Counted from the stretch's first letter, positions 8,939 to 18,345 are shown. The stretch is DNA of 59,578 bases from Candidatus Solibacter usitatus (GCA_016213245.1 JACRBC010000005.1:1-59578); one strand, 5' to 3'. Translations and numbers: made by a program. Notes: a model not told the origin generated them from the letters alone.

Positions 8939-10138
8939 ATGTCGAACAAGTGGATTGCGCCGGTAGTGTTGCTGTCGCTCGCCGCCTGCGGGCCTCGTGT
9001 GGAAAAACGGAGCACTGCGGAACTGGAGAAGATTCTCAAGACCGCCGTGGAACAAAAACTCGTGCCCGGAGTCGTGGCGGCGGTCGCCATCCGTGAGGGT
9101 GTCGTCTGGGAAGCCGCGGAGGGATTCAGCAAGGACGCCATCTTTGCCATCGCATCCATGACCAAGCCGGTGACCTCCGTGGCGGTGATGCAGTTGGTCG
9201 AACAGGGCAAGGTGAAGCTGGACGAACCCGCGTCCACCTATGTGCCCGAACTCGGCAAAGTGCAAGTGTTGGACAACGGCAAGCTCAGACCGCCGAAGAG
9301 CGCGGTGACCGTGCGGCAACTGCTCACCCACACTTCAGGCTTCGCCTACGAGTTCATGAACGCGCCCCTCATGGAGTTCGTCAAGAAGGGCGGTGCGCCC
9401 AGCCTGATGGCCGGCGGCGACGCGTTTCTCAAGCAGCCCCTCATGTTCGACCCCGGCACGGCGTGGGAGTACGGCATCTCCATCGACTGGTTGGGCAGGC
9501 TCGTGGAGCGCGTCAGCGGGCAGGACCTGGAGCAGTACTTCCGGCGCAACATCTTCGAGCCGCTGGGAATGGAGGACTCCTTCTTCAACGTGCCCGAGGC
9601 CAAACAGCCGCGCAGGGCCGCCGCCTCCCAGCGCATGAAAGACGGCAGCCTGGTCCCGCAAACCAGGCAGCCGGCCAAGCGTGACGGTTTCTTCAGCGGC
9701 GGAGGCGGTTTGTCCTCCACCGCGGCCGACTACATGAAGTTTGCGCGGGCGCTGATGGCCGGCGGCCAGCTCGGCCAAGAGCGGATCCTGACAGCCGGAT
9801 CGGTGGCGATGATGGGGCAAAATCAAATTGCCGGTCTGACGATCAAGCCCTTCACCAGCCTCCTGCCGCAACTCGCCACCGACGGCGCCGCTCTGCCCGG
9901 CGGGCTCGACAAGTTCGGCTTGGGCTTCGCCCTGAACTCGCAGAAGGCCGGCGGCCGCGGCGTGAACACCATGGCCTGGGCCGGCATCTTCAACACGTTC
10001 TTCTGGATCGATACCGAAAACCAGATCTGCGCCGTGCTCATGTCCCAGATGTCACCCGGCCTCGACGACGGCCCGCGCAGGCTGCTCGAAGACTTCGATC
10101 GCGCTGTCTACACGTGGCGGGGGCAAGGCGTGAAATAA
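8939..10138 (+). CDS. Serine hydrolase, class C beta-lactamase family, lipoprotein
   Basis: The 399-residue protein starts with a lipoprotein signal, LSLAAC, putting the lipidated Cys at 17. The SxxK motif is S73-M-T-K76, and the tyrosine motif is around Tyr178 (EYGIS). The C-terminal region has WAGIFNTFF in place of the KTG/HxG box. This family includes esterases, DD-peptidases and transesterases (EstB-like) as well as true beta-lactamases, so antibiotic resistance should not be assumed. A good RBS, GGAAAGG, lies nine bases before the ATG. Confidence 0.88.
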   Translation: MSNKWIAPVVLLSLAACGPRVEKRSTAELEKILKTAVEQKLVPGVVAAVAIREGVVWEAAEGFSKDAIFAIASMTKPVTSVAVMQLVEQGKVKLDEPASTYVPELGKVQVLDNGKLRPPKSAVTVRQLLTHTSGFAYEFMNAPLMEFVKKGGAPSLMAGGDAFLKQPLMFDPGTAWEYGISIDWLGRLVERVSGQDLEQYFRRNIFEPLGMEDSFFNVPEAKQPRRAAASQRMKDGSLVPQTRQPAKRDGFFSGGGGLSSTAADYMKFARALMAGGQLGQERILTAGSVAMMGQNQIAGLTIKPFTSLLPQLATDGAALPGGLDKFGLGFALNSQKAGGRGVNTMAWAGIFNTFFWIDTENQICAVLMSQMSPGLDDGPRRLLEDFDRAVYTWRGQGVK

Positions 10139-10147
10139 TAGCCTGCC

Positions 10148-11779
10148 ATGTGGCAGCAGCAATACACACCGCTCGGCGGCAGCCTCGCGCTCTCGGCGCT
10201 CGCCGCCGCCCTTCCTCTCTTCACGCTGCTCTACTTGCTGGGCGTGAAGCGCAAAGCCTCCTGGGTGGCGGCACTCGCCGGACTGGGGGCGGCCGTGCTG
10301 GTCGCCCTGCTCGTCTACCGGACGCCCGCGGCCATCACCCTCGGTGCGCTCACTTACGGCGCGGCCTTCGGCCTCTTCCCCATCTGCTGGATCATCTTCT
10401 GGGCCATCTTCCTCTACCGTCTGAGTGTCGAGACCGGCCAGTTTGAAATCATCAAGGACTCCATCGGCGGCCTCACCCCGGACCGCCGCCTGCAGGCGCT
10501 TCTCATCGCCTTCGCCTTCGGCGCTTTCGTCGAGGGCGCCGCCGGCTTCGGCGCTCCCGTTGCCGTCGCCGCCGCCATGCTCACCGGCTTGGGCTTCTCC
10601 CCGTTTTACGCCGCCGGTATCTGCCTGCTGGCCAACACCGCGCCGGTCGCCTTCGGCTCCATCGGCATCCCCGTCATTACCCTGGCCGGCATCACCGGTT
10701 TGCCCGTCGATCAGCTCAGCGCCGCCGTCGGCCGCATCTGCGCGCCGGTCTCGGTGTGGATCCCCTGCTATCTCATCCTCGTGATGGGCGGCTGGAAGGC
10801 GCTCAAAGGCGTGTTCGCGGCGGCGCTGATGGTAGGGGTGGCATTCGCCGGCGCCCAGTTCTACGCCTCCAACTACCTGGGCCCCGAACTCACCGACATC
10901 CTCGGCTCGCTGGCCGCCATCGCCATGGCCCTGCTGTTCGCCTACGTCTTTAAGCCTGCCGATCACTTCGTCTTCGACGGCGCCGCCGCGGAGGCCCAAC
11001 TCTCCCCCAGACACGGCTTTCGCGCCGTGGCCAAGGCCTGGTCGCCGTACGCCCTGCTGGTGGTCTGCGTCCTGCTCTGGGGGCGCGCCGAGGTCAAGGC
11101 GTTCCTGAACACCTTCACGATCCCCGTGGAATGGCCGGGATTGCACAACCAGGTTCTCCAGGCGCCGCCCGTCACTCTCAAGGCCGCCCCGTACGCGGCC
11201 CGCTATGCCTTCAACTGGCTTTCCGCCGCTGGCACCGCCTGCCTGCTGGCGTGTTTCCTCACGGCGCTGGTGCTCAGGGTCCCGTTGCAGACTCTACGCC
11301 TCGTCTTCCGGACCACCTGTAGCCAACTGGCCAAGCCCACCCTGACCGTGGCCTCGGTACTCGCTCTGGCCTTTCTGATGAACTACTCCGGCGCCACCGC
11401 CACGCTTGGCCTCGCCTTTGCCGCCACCGGCGCCGCCTTCCCGTTCTTTAGTGCGCTGCTCGGCTGGCTGGGCGTCTTCCTCACCGGCAGCGACACCAGC
11501 GCTAATGCGCTCTTCGGCAACCTCCAGGTGGTCACCTCCAACAAGCTGGGTCTGAACCCCATCCTCATGGCCGCCTCGAACTCCAGCGGCGGCGTCATGG
11601 GCAAGATGATCAGCCTCCAGAGCATTGCCGTGGCGGCGGCGGCCACCGACATGTCACAGGAAGACGAGTCGCGCCTCTTCCGTTTCACGCTCCGCCACAG
11701 CGTGCTGCTGGCTTCCGTAATCGGCCTGGTGGTGCTTTTCTACGCCTACGTCAGGCCGGATTGGGCGCCCGGCGCCTGA
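10148..11779 (+). CDS. lldP: L-lactate permease
   Basis: This is a polytopic inner-membrane protein of 543 residues with about a dozen or more hydrophobic helices. Conserved family blocks are AFGAFVEGAAGFGAPVAV and LANTAPVAFGSIGIP, and the late segment SNSSGGVMGKMIS is also typical of the LctP family. It imports lactate (and often glycolate) by proton symport. It starts nine bases after the beta-lactamase-like gene. No lactate dehydrogenase lies nearby. Confidence 0.92.
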   Translation: MWQQQYTPLGGSLALSALAAALPLFTLLYLLGVKRKASWVAALAGLGAAVLVALLVYRTPAAITLGALTYGAAFGLFPICWIIFWAIFLYRLSVETGQFEIIKDSIGGLTPDRRLQALLIAFAFGAFVEGAAGFGAPVAVAAAMLTGLGFSPFYAAGICLLANTAPVAFGSIGIPVITLAGITGLPVDQLSAAVGRICAPVSVWIPCYLILVMGGWKALKGVFAAALMVGVAFAGAQFYASNYLGPELTDILGSLAAIAMALLFAYVFKPADHFVFDGAAAEAQLSPRHGFRAVAKAWSPYALLVVCVLLWGRAEVKAFLNTFTIPVEWPGLHNQVLQAPPVTLKAAPYAARYAFNWLSAAGTACLLACFLTALVLRVPLQTLRLVFRTTCSQLAKPTLTVASVLALAFLMNYSGATATLGLAFAATGAAFPFFSALLGWLGVFLTGSDTSANALFGNLQVVTSNKLGLNPILMAASNSSGGVMGKMISLQSIAVAAAATDMSQEDESRLFRFTLRHSVLLASVIGLVVLFYAYVRPDWAPGA

Positions 11780-11785
11780 GCCCGG

Positions 11786-12349
11786 TCAGTCGAGGTTGAG
11801 CACGGACTTCAGCGTGCCCCGCTCCTTCTGGATCTTCTCCTGGAGCATCATGATGGCATAGATCAGTTGCTCCGGACGCGGCGGGCAACCCGGCACGTAC
11901 ACGTCCACCGGGATCACCTGGTTCACCGGTATCAGCGCGTAGTTGCTGAACACGCCCGTCGACGTCGCGCATGCGCCCATCGAGATCACCCAGCGCGGCT
12001 CGGGCATCTGCTGGTAGAGCTGCCGGATCACCGGCGCCATCTTGTTCGACACGCGCCCGGCGATGATCATCATGTCCGCCTGCCGCGGGCTTCCTCGAAA
12101 CACCTCGGCGCCGAAACGGGCGATGTCGAACCGCGAGGCGCTCATCGCCATCATCTCGATGGCGCAGCAGGCCAGGCCAAACGTCATCGGCCAGAGGGAG
12201 TTCTTGCGGCCCCAGTTCAACACGCTGTCCACCGTGGTGAGCAGGATCCCGTCCGCCGGTCCCGGCAGCGACTCGTCGTCGATCCTGGTGAAAAGGTCTG
12301 CCGGCGGCTCGCCAAGCTGGATCTGGTTCTCGCGGATCTTGTTCTCCAT
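11786..12349 (-). CDS. nuoB: NADH-quinone oxidoreductase subunit B
   Basis: NuoB carries the N2 iron-sulfur cluster next to the quinone site of complex I. The tandem cysteines are visible in LACCAIEMM (61-62), with GACATS and the PGCPPRPE cysteine (155) completing the four ligands. The 187-residue length is normal. The ATG at 12349 follows GGAAAG. No other nuo gene is in the window, so this copy stands apart from a complex I operon. Confidence 0.95.
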   Translation of the reverse strand: MENKIRENQIQLGEPPADLFTRIDDESLPGPADGILLTTVDSVLNWGRKNSLWPMTFGLACCAIEMMAMSASRFDIARFGAEVFRGSPRQADMMIIAGRVSNKMAPVIRQLYQQMPEPRWVISMGACATSTGVFSNYALIPVNQVIPVDVYVPGCPPRPEQLIYAIMMLQEKIQKERGTLKSVLNLD

Positions 12350-12400
12350 GGCCACTTTCCAGATTACCCCATGGCGCGCCGGATCGGCCGGATAGAATGA

Positions 12401-14626
12401 ATGGAGTCCATGCCCTCCCCCCCCTTCTCCCAATTGCTCCCCGGCCTCTGCCGGGAATTCGGAATCGACGCGGAGTATTGGGACATCTGGGGACGTCACC
12501 ACCTCACCGAAGAGCCCACGCTCCTCGCCATCCTCTCTTCGCTTGGCCTCGATACGGAGTCGCCCGAAAGGCTCGCCGCCTCCGCCGCGGAGCGCCGCCG
12601 CCGCCAGGAGTCGAGCCCCCTCGATGCAGTCGCCGTGCTCAGCATCGCCGGCGATCCACCGGCCGTGCCCCTGCGCGCCTCGCCCGGCACCCAACTCGCC
12701 GCGGCCATCTACTGGGAAAGCGGCGAGGCCGAACGTTGGGACCTCGCCGTCGGACCCGGACAGACTACCCTCTCTCTGCCCGAACCTCTCCACTTGGGCT
12801 ACCACGACCTGGAAGTCGTCCTCCGCCCCCCGGGCGGCGGCCCTGAAACGCGCGCCTGCCAGCGCCTCATCGTCGCCCCCGAAAAAGCCTGGCTGCCTGA
12901 TTCCCTGCGAGAGGGCGGACTGGCCGCCGGACTGGCCGTCAGCCTCTATGGGCTGAGGTCGGACCGCAATTGGGGCGCCGGCGATTTCACCGACCTGGCC
13001 GAACTGGCCCGCTGGGTATCCACCTCCCTCGGCGCCGGCTTCGTCGCCCTGAATCCTCTGCACGCCCTCCACAATCGCCAGCCCTACAACACCAGCCCCT
13101 ACCTGCCCCTGTCGAGCTACTACCGGAACTTCCTCTATCTTGACGTCGAAGCCATCGACGACTTTGACCTCTGTCCCACCGCCGTCCGCCTCGTCGCCGG
13201 TCCGCGTTTCCAGGCCGAAATCGCCGCTCTGCGTGCCTCGGAGTTTGTCGAATACGAACGCGTCGCCAGGCTCAAGCGCGCCGTCCTCCGTCTGCTCTTC
13301 CGGCGGTTTCTGCGGGAAGAGTGGTGCGCCGACACCGCCCCTGCGCGGGCCTTCAGAAAATGGATCGCCGAAGAAGGCGATCTCCTGGACCGCTTCGCCA
13401 TCTACTCCGCCCTCGACGAGCGCTTGCACGCCGAAAACCGCAGCCTCTGGATCTGGCCCGACTGGCCCCCGGAATACCGCGATCCCGAATCGGACGCCGT
13501 GAAGGAGTTCGCCTCACGCTATTGGCGCCGCGTGCTCTTCCACAAGTACGTGCAGTGGCAGATCCACCGCCAACTCGAGCTCGTCCAGTCCCACGCCCTC
13601 GCCTTGGGTATGCCCATCGGCCTCTACCACGACCTTGCGCTGGCCGCCGACAAGTGCGGCAGCGACCTCTGGGCCTACAGGCCCTTCTTCGTCGAGGGCT
13701 GCCGCGTCGGCTCGCCCCCCGACGATTTCGCGCCCGACGGACAGGACTGGGCCTTCCCTCCACCCAACTCCGGCATCCACCGCGAGAACGGCTACCGGCT
13801 CTTCGCCGAGAGCATTCGCAAGAATGCCCGCCACGGCGGCGCTCTGCGAATCGACCACGTGATGCGCTTCTTCCGTCTCTTCTGGATCCCCGACGGCCTC
13901 ACCGCCGCTCACGGCACCTATGTCAACGAGCCGTGGCGCGACCTCCTTCGCATCCTCGCCCTGGAAAGCGTCCGCGGCCGCTTCCTCGTTGTCGGCGAAG
14001 ACCTCGGCACCGTGCCCCCGCCCCTCCGCGAAGCCATGGAGAGATTCGGCATGTTGCGCTACAAGCTCTTCTACTTCGAGAAGGGCAGCGGCGGCCTGCC
14101 TCTGCCCTGCTCCGAGTACCCGCGCAACGTGCTCGTCTCATCCACTACCCACGACCTGCCCACGCTGGCCGGCTTCTGGGCCGGACGCGATATCGAGGCG
14201 CGCCGCGCCGCCGGCATCCTGAACGGCGCCGCTCTCTACGAACGCCAGAAGGCCGAACGCCTCGACGAGAAACGCCGCATGGTCGAAGCCCTCATTCGCG
14301 ATGGCCTCCTGCCGGCCGATTTCCCGATGGAGGCCGCCGGCTGGACCGAACTGACCGGCGAGTTGCACAACGCCGTCATCGGCTACCTCGTGAATACGCC
14401 CGCCATGCTGATGCTGCTCAACCAGGAAGACCTCACCAAGGAACCCGACCAGCAGAACATGCCCGGCACCACCTGGCAGTACCCGAATTGGCGCCGCAAG
14501 ACGCGCTTCAGCGTCGACGAGTTGCAGCACTCCGCCGAGACCTCCGGTTTCGCCCTCATGTTCCGCGTCTGGCTGGAGCGCAGCGGCCGCCTCAGCGCGG
14601 CGGCGTTGGGATCCGGTCGAACGTGA
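12401..14626 (+). CDS. malQ: 4-alpha-glucanotransferase (GH77)
   Basis: MalQ/amylomaltase transfers alpha-1,4-glucan segments in maltose and glycogen metabolism. The GH77 hallmarks are present: [12 protein letters not shown] near the sugar site, [15 protein letters not shown] with the nucleophile Asp, [11 protein letters not shown] with the acid/base Glu, and [14 protein letters not shown] with the third Asp. The 741 residues include an N-terminal extension of about 150 residues before the barrel, as in many bacterial amylomaltases. ATG at 12410 is an alternative start. The last 35 bases overlap the convergent dipeptidase gene. Confidence 0.93.
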   Translation: MESMPSPPFSQLLPGLCREFGIDAEYWDIWGRHHLTEEPTLLAILSSLGLDTESPERLAASAAERRRRQESSPLDAVAVLSIAGDPPAVPLRASPGTQLAAAIYWESGEAERWDLAVGPGQTTLSLPEPLHLGYHDLEVVLRPPGGGPETRACQRLIVAPEKAWLPDSLREGGLAAGLAVSLYGLRSDRNWGAGDFTDLAELARWVSTSLGAGFVALNPLHALHNRQPYNTSPYLPLSSYYRNFLYLDVEAIDDFDLCPTAVRLVAGPRFQAEIAALRASEFVEYERVARLKRAVLRLLFRRFLREEWCADTAPARAFRKWIAEEGDLLDRFAIYSALDERLHAENRSLWIWPDWPPEYRDPESDAVKEFASRYWRRVLFHKYVQWQIHRQLELVQSHALALGMPIGLYHDLALAADKCGSDLWAYRPFFVEGCRVGSPPDDFAPDGQDWAFPPPNSGIHRENGYRLFAESIRKNARHGGALRIDHVMRFFRLFWIPDGLTAAHGTYVNEPWRDLLRILALESVRGRFLVVGEDLGTVPPPLREAMERFGMLRYKLFYFEKGSGGLPLPCSEYPRNVLVSSTTHDLPTLAGFWAGRDIEARRAAGILNGAALYERQKAERLDEKRRMVEALIRDGLLPADFPMEAAGWTELTGELHNAVIGYLVNTPAMLMLLNQEDLTKEPDQQNMPGTTWQYPNWRRKTRFSVDELQHSAETSGFALMFRVWLERSGRLSAAALGSGRT

Positions 14627-15227
14627 TGTCCGCGATGCCGTAGCGCCGCCAGTCCTTGTAGTCGAAGTGCCACCACTCGTACTCGTACACCATGAACCCC
14701 TCCGCCTCCATCGCTGACCGCAGCATCTCCCTCAGCCTGCGCTGCTCTGCCGTGCCCCCCGCGTAGTCCGGATACGAGCGCTCCGTCATCTCGTCGTACC
14801 CGCTGGGCATCTCCACCGTCTTGCCGCTCTTCAGCTCATACAGCGTCACGTCCGCCGCGCATCCGCGGTTGTGCCGCGAACCCTTGGACGGGTCGGCCAC
14901 GAACACCCGCTTCTCCGGCGGCGTCATCTCCCAGAAGATCTTCGTCACCGCCCACGGGCGATAGCCATCGTGCACCACAATCCCGTACCCTTCGGCCTGC
15001 AATCTCTTGTGCGCCCGCACCAGAGCCTCCGCCGCCGGCCGTTGCAGAAACGCCCGCGCTTCGCTGTACACGGGCCTCCCCAGAAAGTTGTTCCTGCCCG
15101 CGTAGCGGATGTCCAGACGGACGGAGGAATCCAAGCGGCTCAACTCCACCAGATCGGCGGGCAGAAAATCCCTGCTCTCAACCGGCGGTTGGAGCAGCAA
15201 ACACAGAAGCGGCAGCAGCGGGGCCAT
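14592..15227 (-). CDS. D-alanyl-D-alanine dipeptidase (VanX/DdpX family)
   Basis: The protein is a 211-residue M15 zinc peptidase. SRHNRGCAAD (117-126) supplies the zinc ligands His119 and Asp126, and EWWHFDY supplies the catalytic Glu184 and zinc ligand His187. A short hydrophobic N-terminus (LLPLLCLLL) suggests export. A periplasmic form would recycle D-Ala-D-Ala from cell-wall turnover, like E. coli DdpX, rather than give vancomycin resistance; no vanHA genes are near. Confidence 0.9.
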   Translation of the reverse strand: MAPLLPLLCLLLQPPVESRDFLPADLVELSRLDSSVRLDIRYAGRNNFLGRPVYSEARAFLQRPAAEALVRAHKRLQAEGYGIVVHDGYRPWAVTKIFWEMTPPEKRVFVADPSKGSRHNRGCAADVTLYELKSGKTVEMPSGYDEMTERSYPDYAGGTAEQRRLREMLRSAMEAEGFMVYEYEWWHFDYKDWRRYGIADITFDRIPTPPR

Positions 15228-15340
15228 TTGCAGAGTTTACCCCAACTACCACAAGGCGGCCCCGGCGAAGTAAGCAGTCCGCGAAAGCGCTTTCCACCAG
15301 GCTCGAAGATCCGATAGTCTGGTTCTTTCACTCTGTCACC

Positions 15341-16648
15341 ATGTCCGTCTGGCCGAATCCTGAACCGCTCTTCGATCCGCTCCCGCCGCCTCCCTCTCTG
15401 GCCAGGCGGAGAGCCTGGCACTGGCTCGTTGCCCTCGCCCTCCTCGCCGCCGCCGGGTCCATCGCCTGGAGCGCCAGGCAGTCCCAACTCGCCGCCCGGC
15501 AGAAAGCCCAGGCGCACGCTACCCGCGCTGTTCGAATTGAACGCGGCACCCTGGAGATCCGCATGCGGCTGAACGGCCAGACCTCGGCGCGATCCTACTC
15601 CGATATCGCCGTCCCCAAGCTCAGAATGCCGGAACCCGATCGGCCACTCACCCTTCTGACACTCGCCGCCTCCGGCTCCATCGTGCGGAAAGGCGACCTC
15701 GTGGCCGAGTTCGATCCACAGTCGGCCAAGGACCACTACGACGATACTGTCGATGGCCTCAACAACCAGGAAAACCAGCTCGCAAAACGCCAGTCCATCG
15801 CCGCCCTCGACATCATCGCCCTGCTGCAGAAGATGGAAAAGGCCCGCGCCAGGATGGACAAAGCGAAACTGGATCTCCAGACCATCCCGGTCCGCTCCGG
15901 CATCCGGCAGGAGTTGCTGAAACTGGCCGCCTCGCAAGCCGAGGTCGAATACCTGGCCATGGCAGAGGATCTCCCTCAGGTGCTCGAATCGGAAGAGGCA
16001 GCCATGCGCATGGCCGAGATTGGAGTGGAATTGGAGCGCTTGCACGTCCAGCGCCACAAGCAGGACCTCGAGCGCCTCACCGTCCGTTCCCCCACCGACG
16101 GCATGGTCGTCCTGAAAACCCTCCACCGCCACGGCGTCTCCGAGCAGTCCACCTACCAGGCCGGCGACCGCGTTTACCCCGGTTCCCTCATGATGCGCGT
16201 CGTCGACCGCCGCAACATGCAAGTCGAAGGCGCGGTCAATCAGGCCGAAAGCGGCCGCTTCAGATTGGGCCAGGAAGCCACGGTCCGCCTGGATGGCTAC
16301 CCCGAGGCGGTGTACAAGGCCCGCGTCCACTCCATCGGGGCCATGGCGGCGCCTCCGGGGCGCCAGCAGTTCTATATCCGCAGTATTCCCATCCGTCTCG
16401 AGATCCTCAATCCCGACGAGCGGCTGCTGCCCGACCTTTCCGCGTCGGCCGACGTGCTGGTGGAGCGGCACGACGACGTCCTGCTCGCCCCCGCCGAAGC
16501 GGTCAGGGATGAGAACGGCCAGAGCTTCGTCTACGTCCAAAAAGGCGAAACCGTCGAGAAGCGCCACGTGTCGCGCGGCCGCGTCCACGGTGCCCAGGCC
16601 GAGATATTGGAGGGAGTCGAAGCCGGAGAAATCGTCGTCATCGACTGA
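15341..16648 (+). CDS. HlyD/RND-type periplasmic adaptor subunit
   Basis: This membrane-fusion protein of 435 residues has one N-terminal transmembrane helix (about residues 28-44). A biotinyl-lipoyl half (LAASGSIVRKGDLVAEFD) is followed by a long coiled-coil hairpin (about 110-240). The second lipoyl half and beta-barrel (RSPTDGMVVLKT, VQKGETVEKRHV) come last. These adaptors bridge an inner-membrane transporter to an outer-membrane channel, but neither partner is encoded beside it. The 113 bases between it and the divergent dipeptidase gene must hold both promoters. Confidence 0.87.
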   Translation: MSVWPNPEPLFDPLPPPPSLARRRAWHWLVALALLAAAGSIAWSARQSQLAARQKAQAHATRAVRIERGTLEIRMRLNGQTSARSYSDIAVPKLRMPEPDRPLTLLTLAASGSIVRKGDLVAEFDPQSAKDHYDDTVDGLNNQENQLAKRQSIAALDIIALLQKMEKARARMDKAKLDLQTIPVRSGIRQELLKLAASQAEVEYLAMAEDLPQVLESEEAAMRMAEIGVELERLHVQRHKQDLERLTVRSPTDGMVVLKTLHRHGVSEQSTYQAGDRVYPGSLMMRVVDRRNMQVEGAVNQAESGRFRLGQEATVRLDGYPEAVYKARVHSIGAMAAPPGRQQFYIRSIPIRLEILNPDERLLPDLSASADVLVERHDDVLLAPAEAVRDENGQSFVYVQKGETVEKRHVSRGRVHGAQAEILEGVEAGEIVVID

Positions 16649-16705
16649 CCCCCTGTGCCCGCCCAAGTAGCGCCCCTCACCCCAATTGGCTTAGACTGGC
16701 ATCGG

Positions 16706-17734
16706 ATGGCCGGCAAACTCCAGGGGATCTTCACCCCCACTCTTGTGCCGCTCGACGCTCGCGGCGAGATCAACGAGCCCGAACTCCGCCGCTTCCTCGC
16801 CTGGCTCATCCAGAAGGGCGTTCACGGCCTCTATCCCAACGGCTCCACCGGCGAGTTTACCCGGCTCAGCCTCGAGGAACGCCGCCGCATCGTCAAGATC
16901 TCCTGCGAAGTCGCCCACGGCAAGGTCCCCGTGCTGGCCGGCGCCGCCGAGGCCAACGTCCGCGATACGCTGGCCGCCTGCGAAGCCTACGCCGGCTACG
17001 GCGCCGTCGCTGTCGCCATCGTCTCCCCCTTCTACTACCGCCTCAGCCCCGATTCCGTCTACGCCTACTTCGCCGAGATTGCCAAACACTCCCCCATCGA
17101 CGTCACGCTGTACAACATCCCCATGTTCGCCAGCCCCATCGATGTGCGGACCATCCAGAGGCTGGCCGCCGATTGCCCGCGCATCATCGGCATCAAGGAT
17201 TCCACCGGCGATCTCGCCTTCATGATGCGCATGATCGCCGCTGTCCGCCCCATCCGCCCGGACTTTACCTTCCTGACTGGCTGGGACGTCGTCCTTACCC
17301 CCATGATGCTGGCCGGCTGCGATGGCGGCACCAACGCCAGCAGCAACGTCGTCCCCGAACTGATGCGCCAGGTCTACGATCTCACCAGGGCGGGGCACTA
17401 CCAGCAGGCAATGAAACTCCATACCCGCATCCTGGAGCTCTTCGACGCCATGCTGTTGCCCTTCGAGTTCCCGGACGGCTTCCGCTGCGGCGCAGCCATG
17501 CGCGGCTTCGACTTCGGCCGCGGCCGCCAGCCCATGACCGCCGCCCAGCAAGCCGATCGCGCCGCCCTGGAAAAAGTCTTGCGCTGCATTCTCGCCGATA
17601 GCGGTGTCGTTGACCCGCCCGAGTCCGGTTGCGCTCCCCGCGGCGCGTCGATGAACCAGGACAAGATCGCGCAACTCGCCCTGGAAATCGTCGAAGACCT
17701 CGAGCAGCGAGGTGTCATCTGCACGAAGCGCTAG
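16706..17734 (+). CDS. DHDPS/NAL-family aldolase with C-terminal encapsulation-peptide-like tail
   Basis: The TIM-barrel core (about residues 1-290) has GSTGE (46-50), Tyr136 in TLYNIP, and Schiff-base Lys164 in GIKDST, so it should be an active class I aldolase or dehydratase. It lacks the YNVPSRT loop of true DapA, so lysine synthesis is unlikely; a keto-acid aldolase or dehydratase fits better. The protein is 342 residues, about 45 longer than usual. The extra part is a Pro/Gly/Ser-rich linker (about 296-315) and an amphipathic helix, KIAQLALEIVEDLEQ (320-334). Such tails target enzymes into bacterial microcompartments. Downstream is a BMC shell gene overlapping by 16 bases. A GTG at 16655 is an alternative start; ATG at 16706 was preferred. 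Confidence 0.86.
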   Translation: MAGKLQGIFTPTLVPLDARGEINEPELRRFLAWLIQKGVHGLYPNGSTGEFTRLSLEERRRIVKISCEVAHGKVPVLAGAAEANVRDTLAACEAYAGYGAVAVAIVSPFYYRLSPDSVYAYFAEIAKHSPIDVTLYNIPMFASPIDVRTIQRLAADCPRIIGIKDSTGDLAFMMRMIAAVRPIRPDFTFLTGWDVVLTPMMLAGCDGGTNASSNVVPELMRQVYDLTRAGHYQQAMKLHTRILELFDAMLLPFEFPDGFRCGAAMRGFDFGRGRQPMTAAQQADRAALEKVLRCILADSGVVDPPESGCAPRGASMNQDKIAQLALEIVEDLEQRGVICTKR

Positions 17735-18345
17735 GGCTCGTCGAAGTCGGCGGCTGGTCCCCGGCCATGGTCATCCTCGACGCCATGGAGAAAGGCGGCC
17801 TCGTCCGTCTCCTCCAGACCGAACTCAACGACCAGCCCGGCGTCTGCCTCAAGCTGGCCGGTTCGCTCGGCGACCTGCGGTCGGCTTTGGATGCCGCCGC
17901 TCACATCGCCCGGCAAATGCAGGTGGCCGTCATCTGCGATGTCATCGCCGCCCCCGCTGAAGGCTCCGAACACGCCTGGTCGGCCGCGCCGGATTTCAAC
18001 CCGTTGATGGAACAGGCCACCGTCAAGGCGCCCCGTCAACCCAAAGCGAAGAGAGAGAGGAATATGTCGGAACAGGCAGGATTCGCTGTCGGCCTCATCG
18101 AGACCCAGGGCTTTACCGCCGTTTTCGAGGCCATCGACACGGCCCTGAAAACAGCCTCGGTGGAAGTGCTCGCCCGTGAAAAACTCGGCGGCGGATTCAT
18201 CACCGTCGTCATCAAGGGTGACGTAGCCGCCGTCCGCGCCGCCGTCGACGCCGGCCGCGCCAAGGTGGAGGGCCTCGGCAAGCTCATCGCCGCCCACGTC
18301 ATCCCCAGTCCGTCCGAGGGCGTTCTCTCCCTCCTGCCCAAGTAA
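17719..18345 (+). CDS. Tandem BMC-domain microcompartment shell protein
   Basis: Two Pfam00936-type BMC domains lie in one frame. Domain 1 covers residues 1-80 (ALGLVEVGGWSPAMVILDAM, ending CDVIAAP). A 35-residue charged linker follows. Domain 2 covers residues 116-208 (GLIETQGFTAVFEAIDTA, GDVAAVRAAVDAG, HVIPSP). The domains are not circularly permuted, as in CcmO, and unlike PduB/EutL. The frame has no ATG, GTG or TTG near domain 1. A CTG at 17719 with GAGGTG six bases earlier is the best start, lying inside the aldolase gene. The internal ATG at 18064 has its own strong RBS (GAGAGAGAGG) and could give a stand-alone BMC-H hexamer subunit. No BMC-P vertex gene is in the window. Confidence 0.85.
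   Translation: MHEALGLVEVGGWSPAMVILDAMEKGGLVRLLQTELNDQPGVCLKLAGSLGDLRSALDAAAHIARQMQVAVICDVIAAPAEGSEHAWSAAPDFNPLMEQATVKAPRQPKAKRERNMSEQAGFAVGLIETQGFTAVFEAIDTALKTASVEVLAREKLGGGFITVVIKGDVAAVRAAVDAGRAKVEGLGKLIAAHVIPSPSEGVLSLLPK
18064..18345 (+). other. Probable internal translation start giving a separate BMC-H protein
   Basis: Inside the tandem BMC frame, ATG at 18064 follows GAGAGAGAGG with a three-base gap. Its product would be a 93-residue protein with the exact size and motifs of a canonical hexameric BMC-H shell protein. Two products from one frame, tandem and single, would supply both shell tile types. This is an inference from the ribosome binding site and the domain boundary. Confidence 0.5.

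Noticed and set aside
8939-10138. Antibiotic-resistance beta-lactamase
   Set aside because: The SxxK and Tyr motifs are general to class C-like serine hydrolases, and the KTG box is not recognisable; an esterase or peptidase is as likely.
14592-15227. Vancomycin-resistance vanX
   Set aside because: No vanH/vanA/vanRS genes are nearby; a cell-wall recycling dipeptidase fits better.
16706-17734. Lysine-pathway dapA
   Set aside because: The core is right, but the YNVPSRT substrate loop is absent and the context is a BMC gene.
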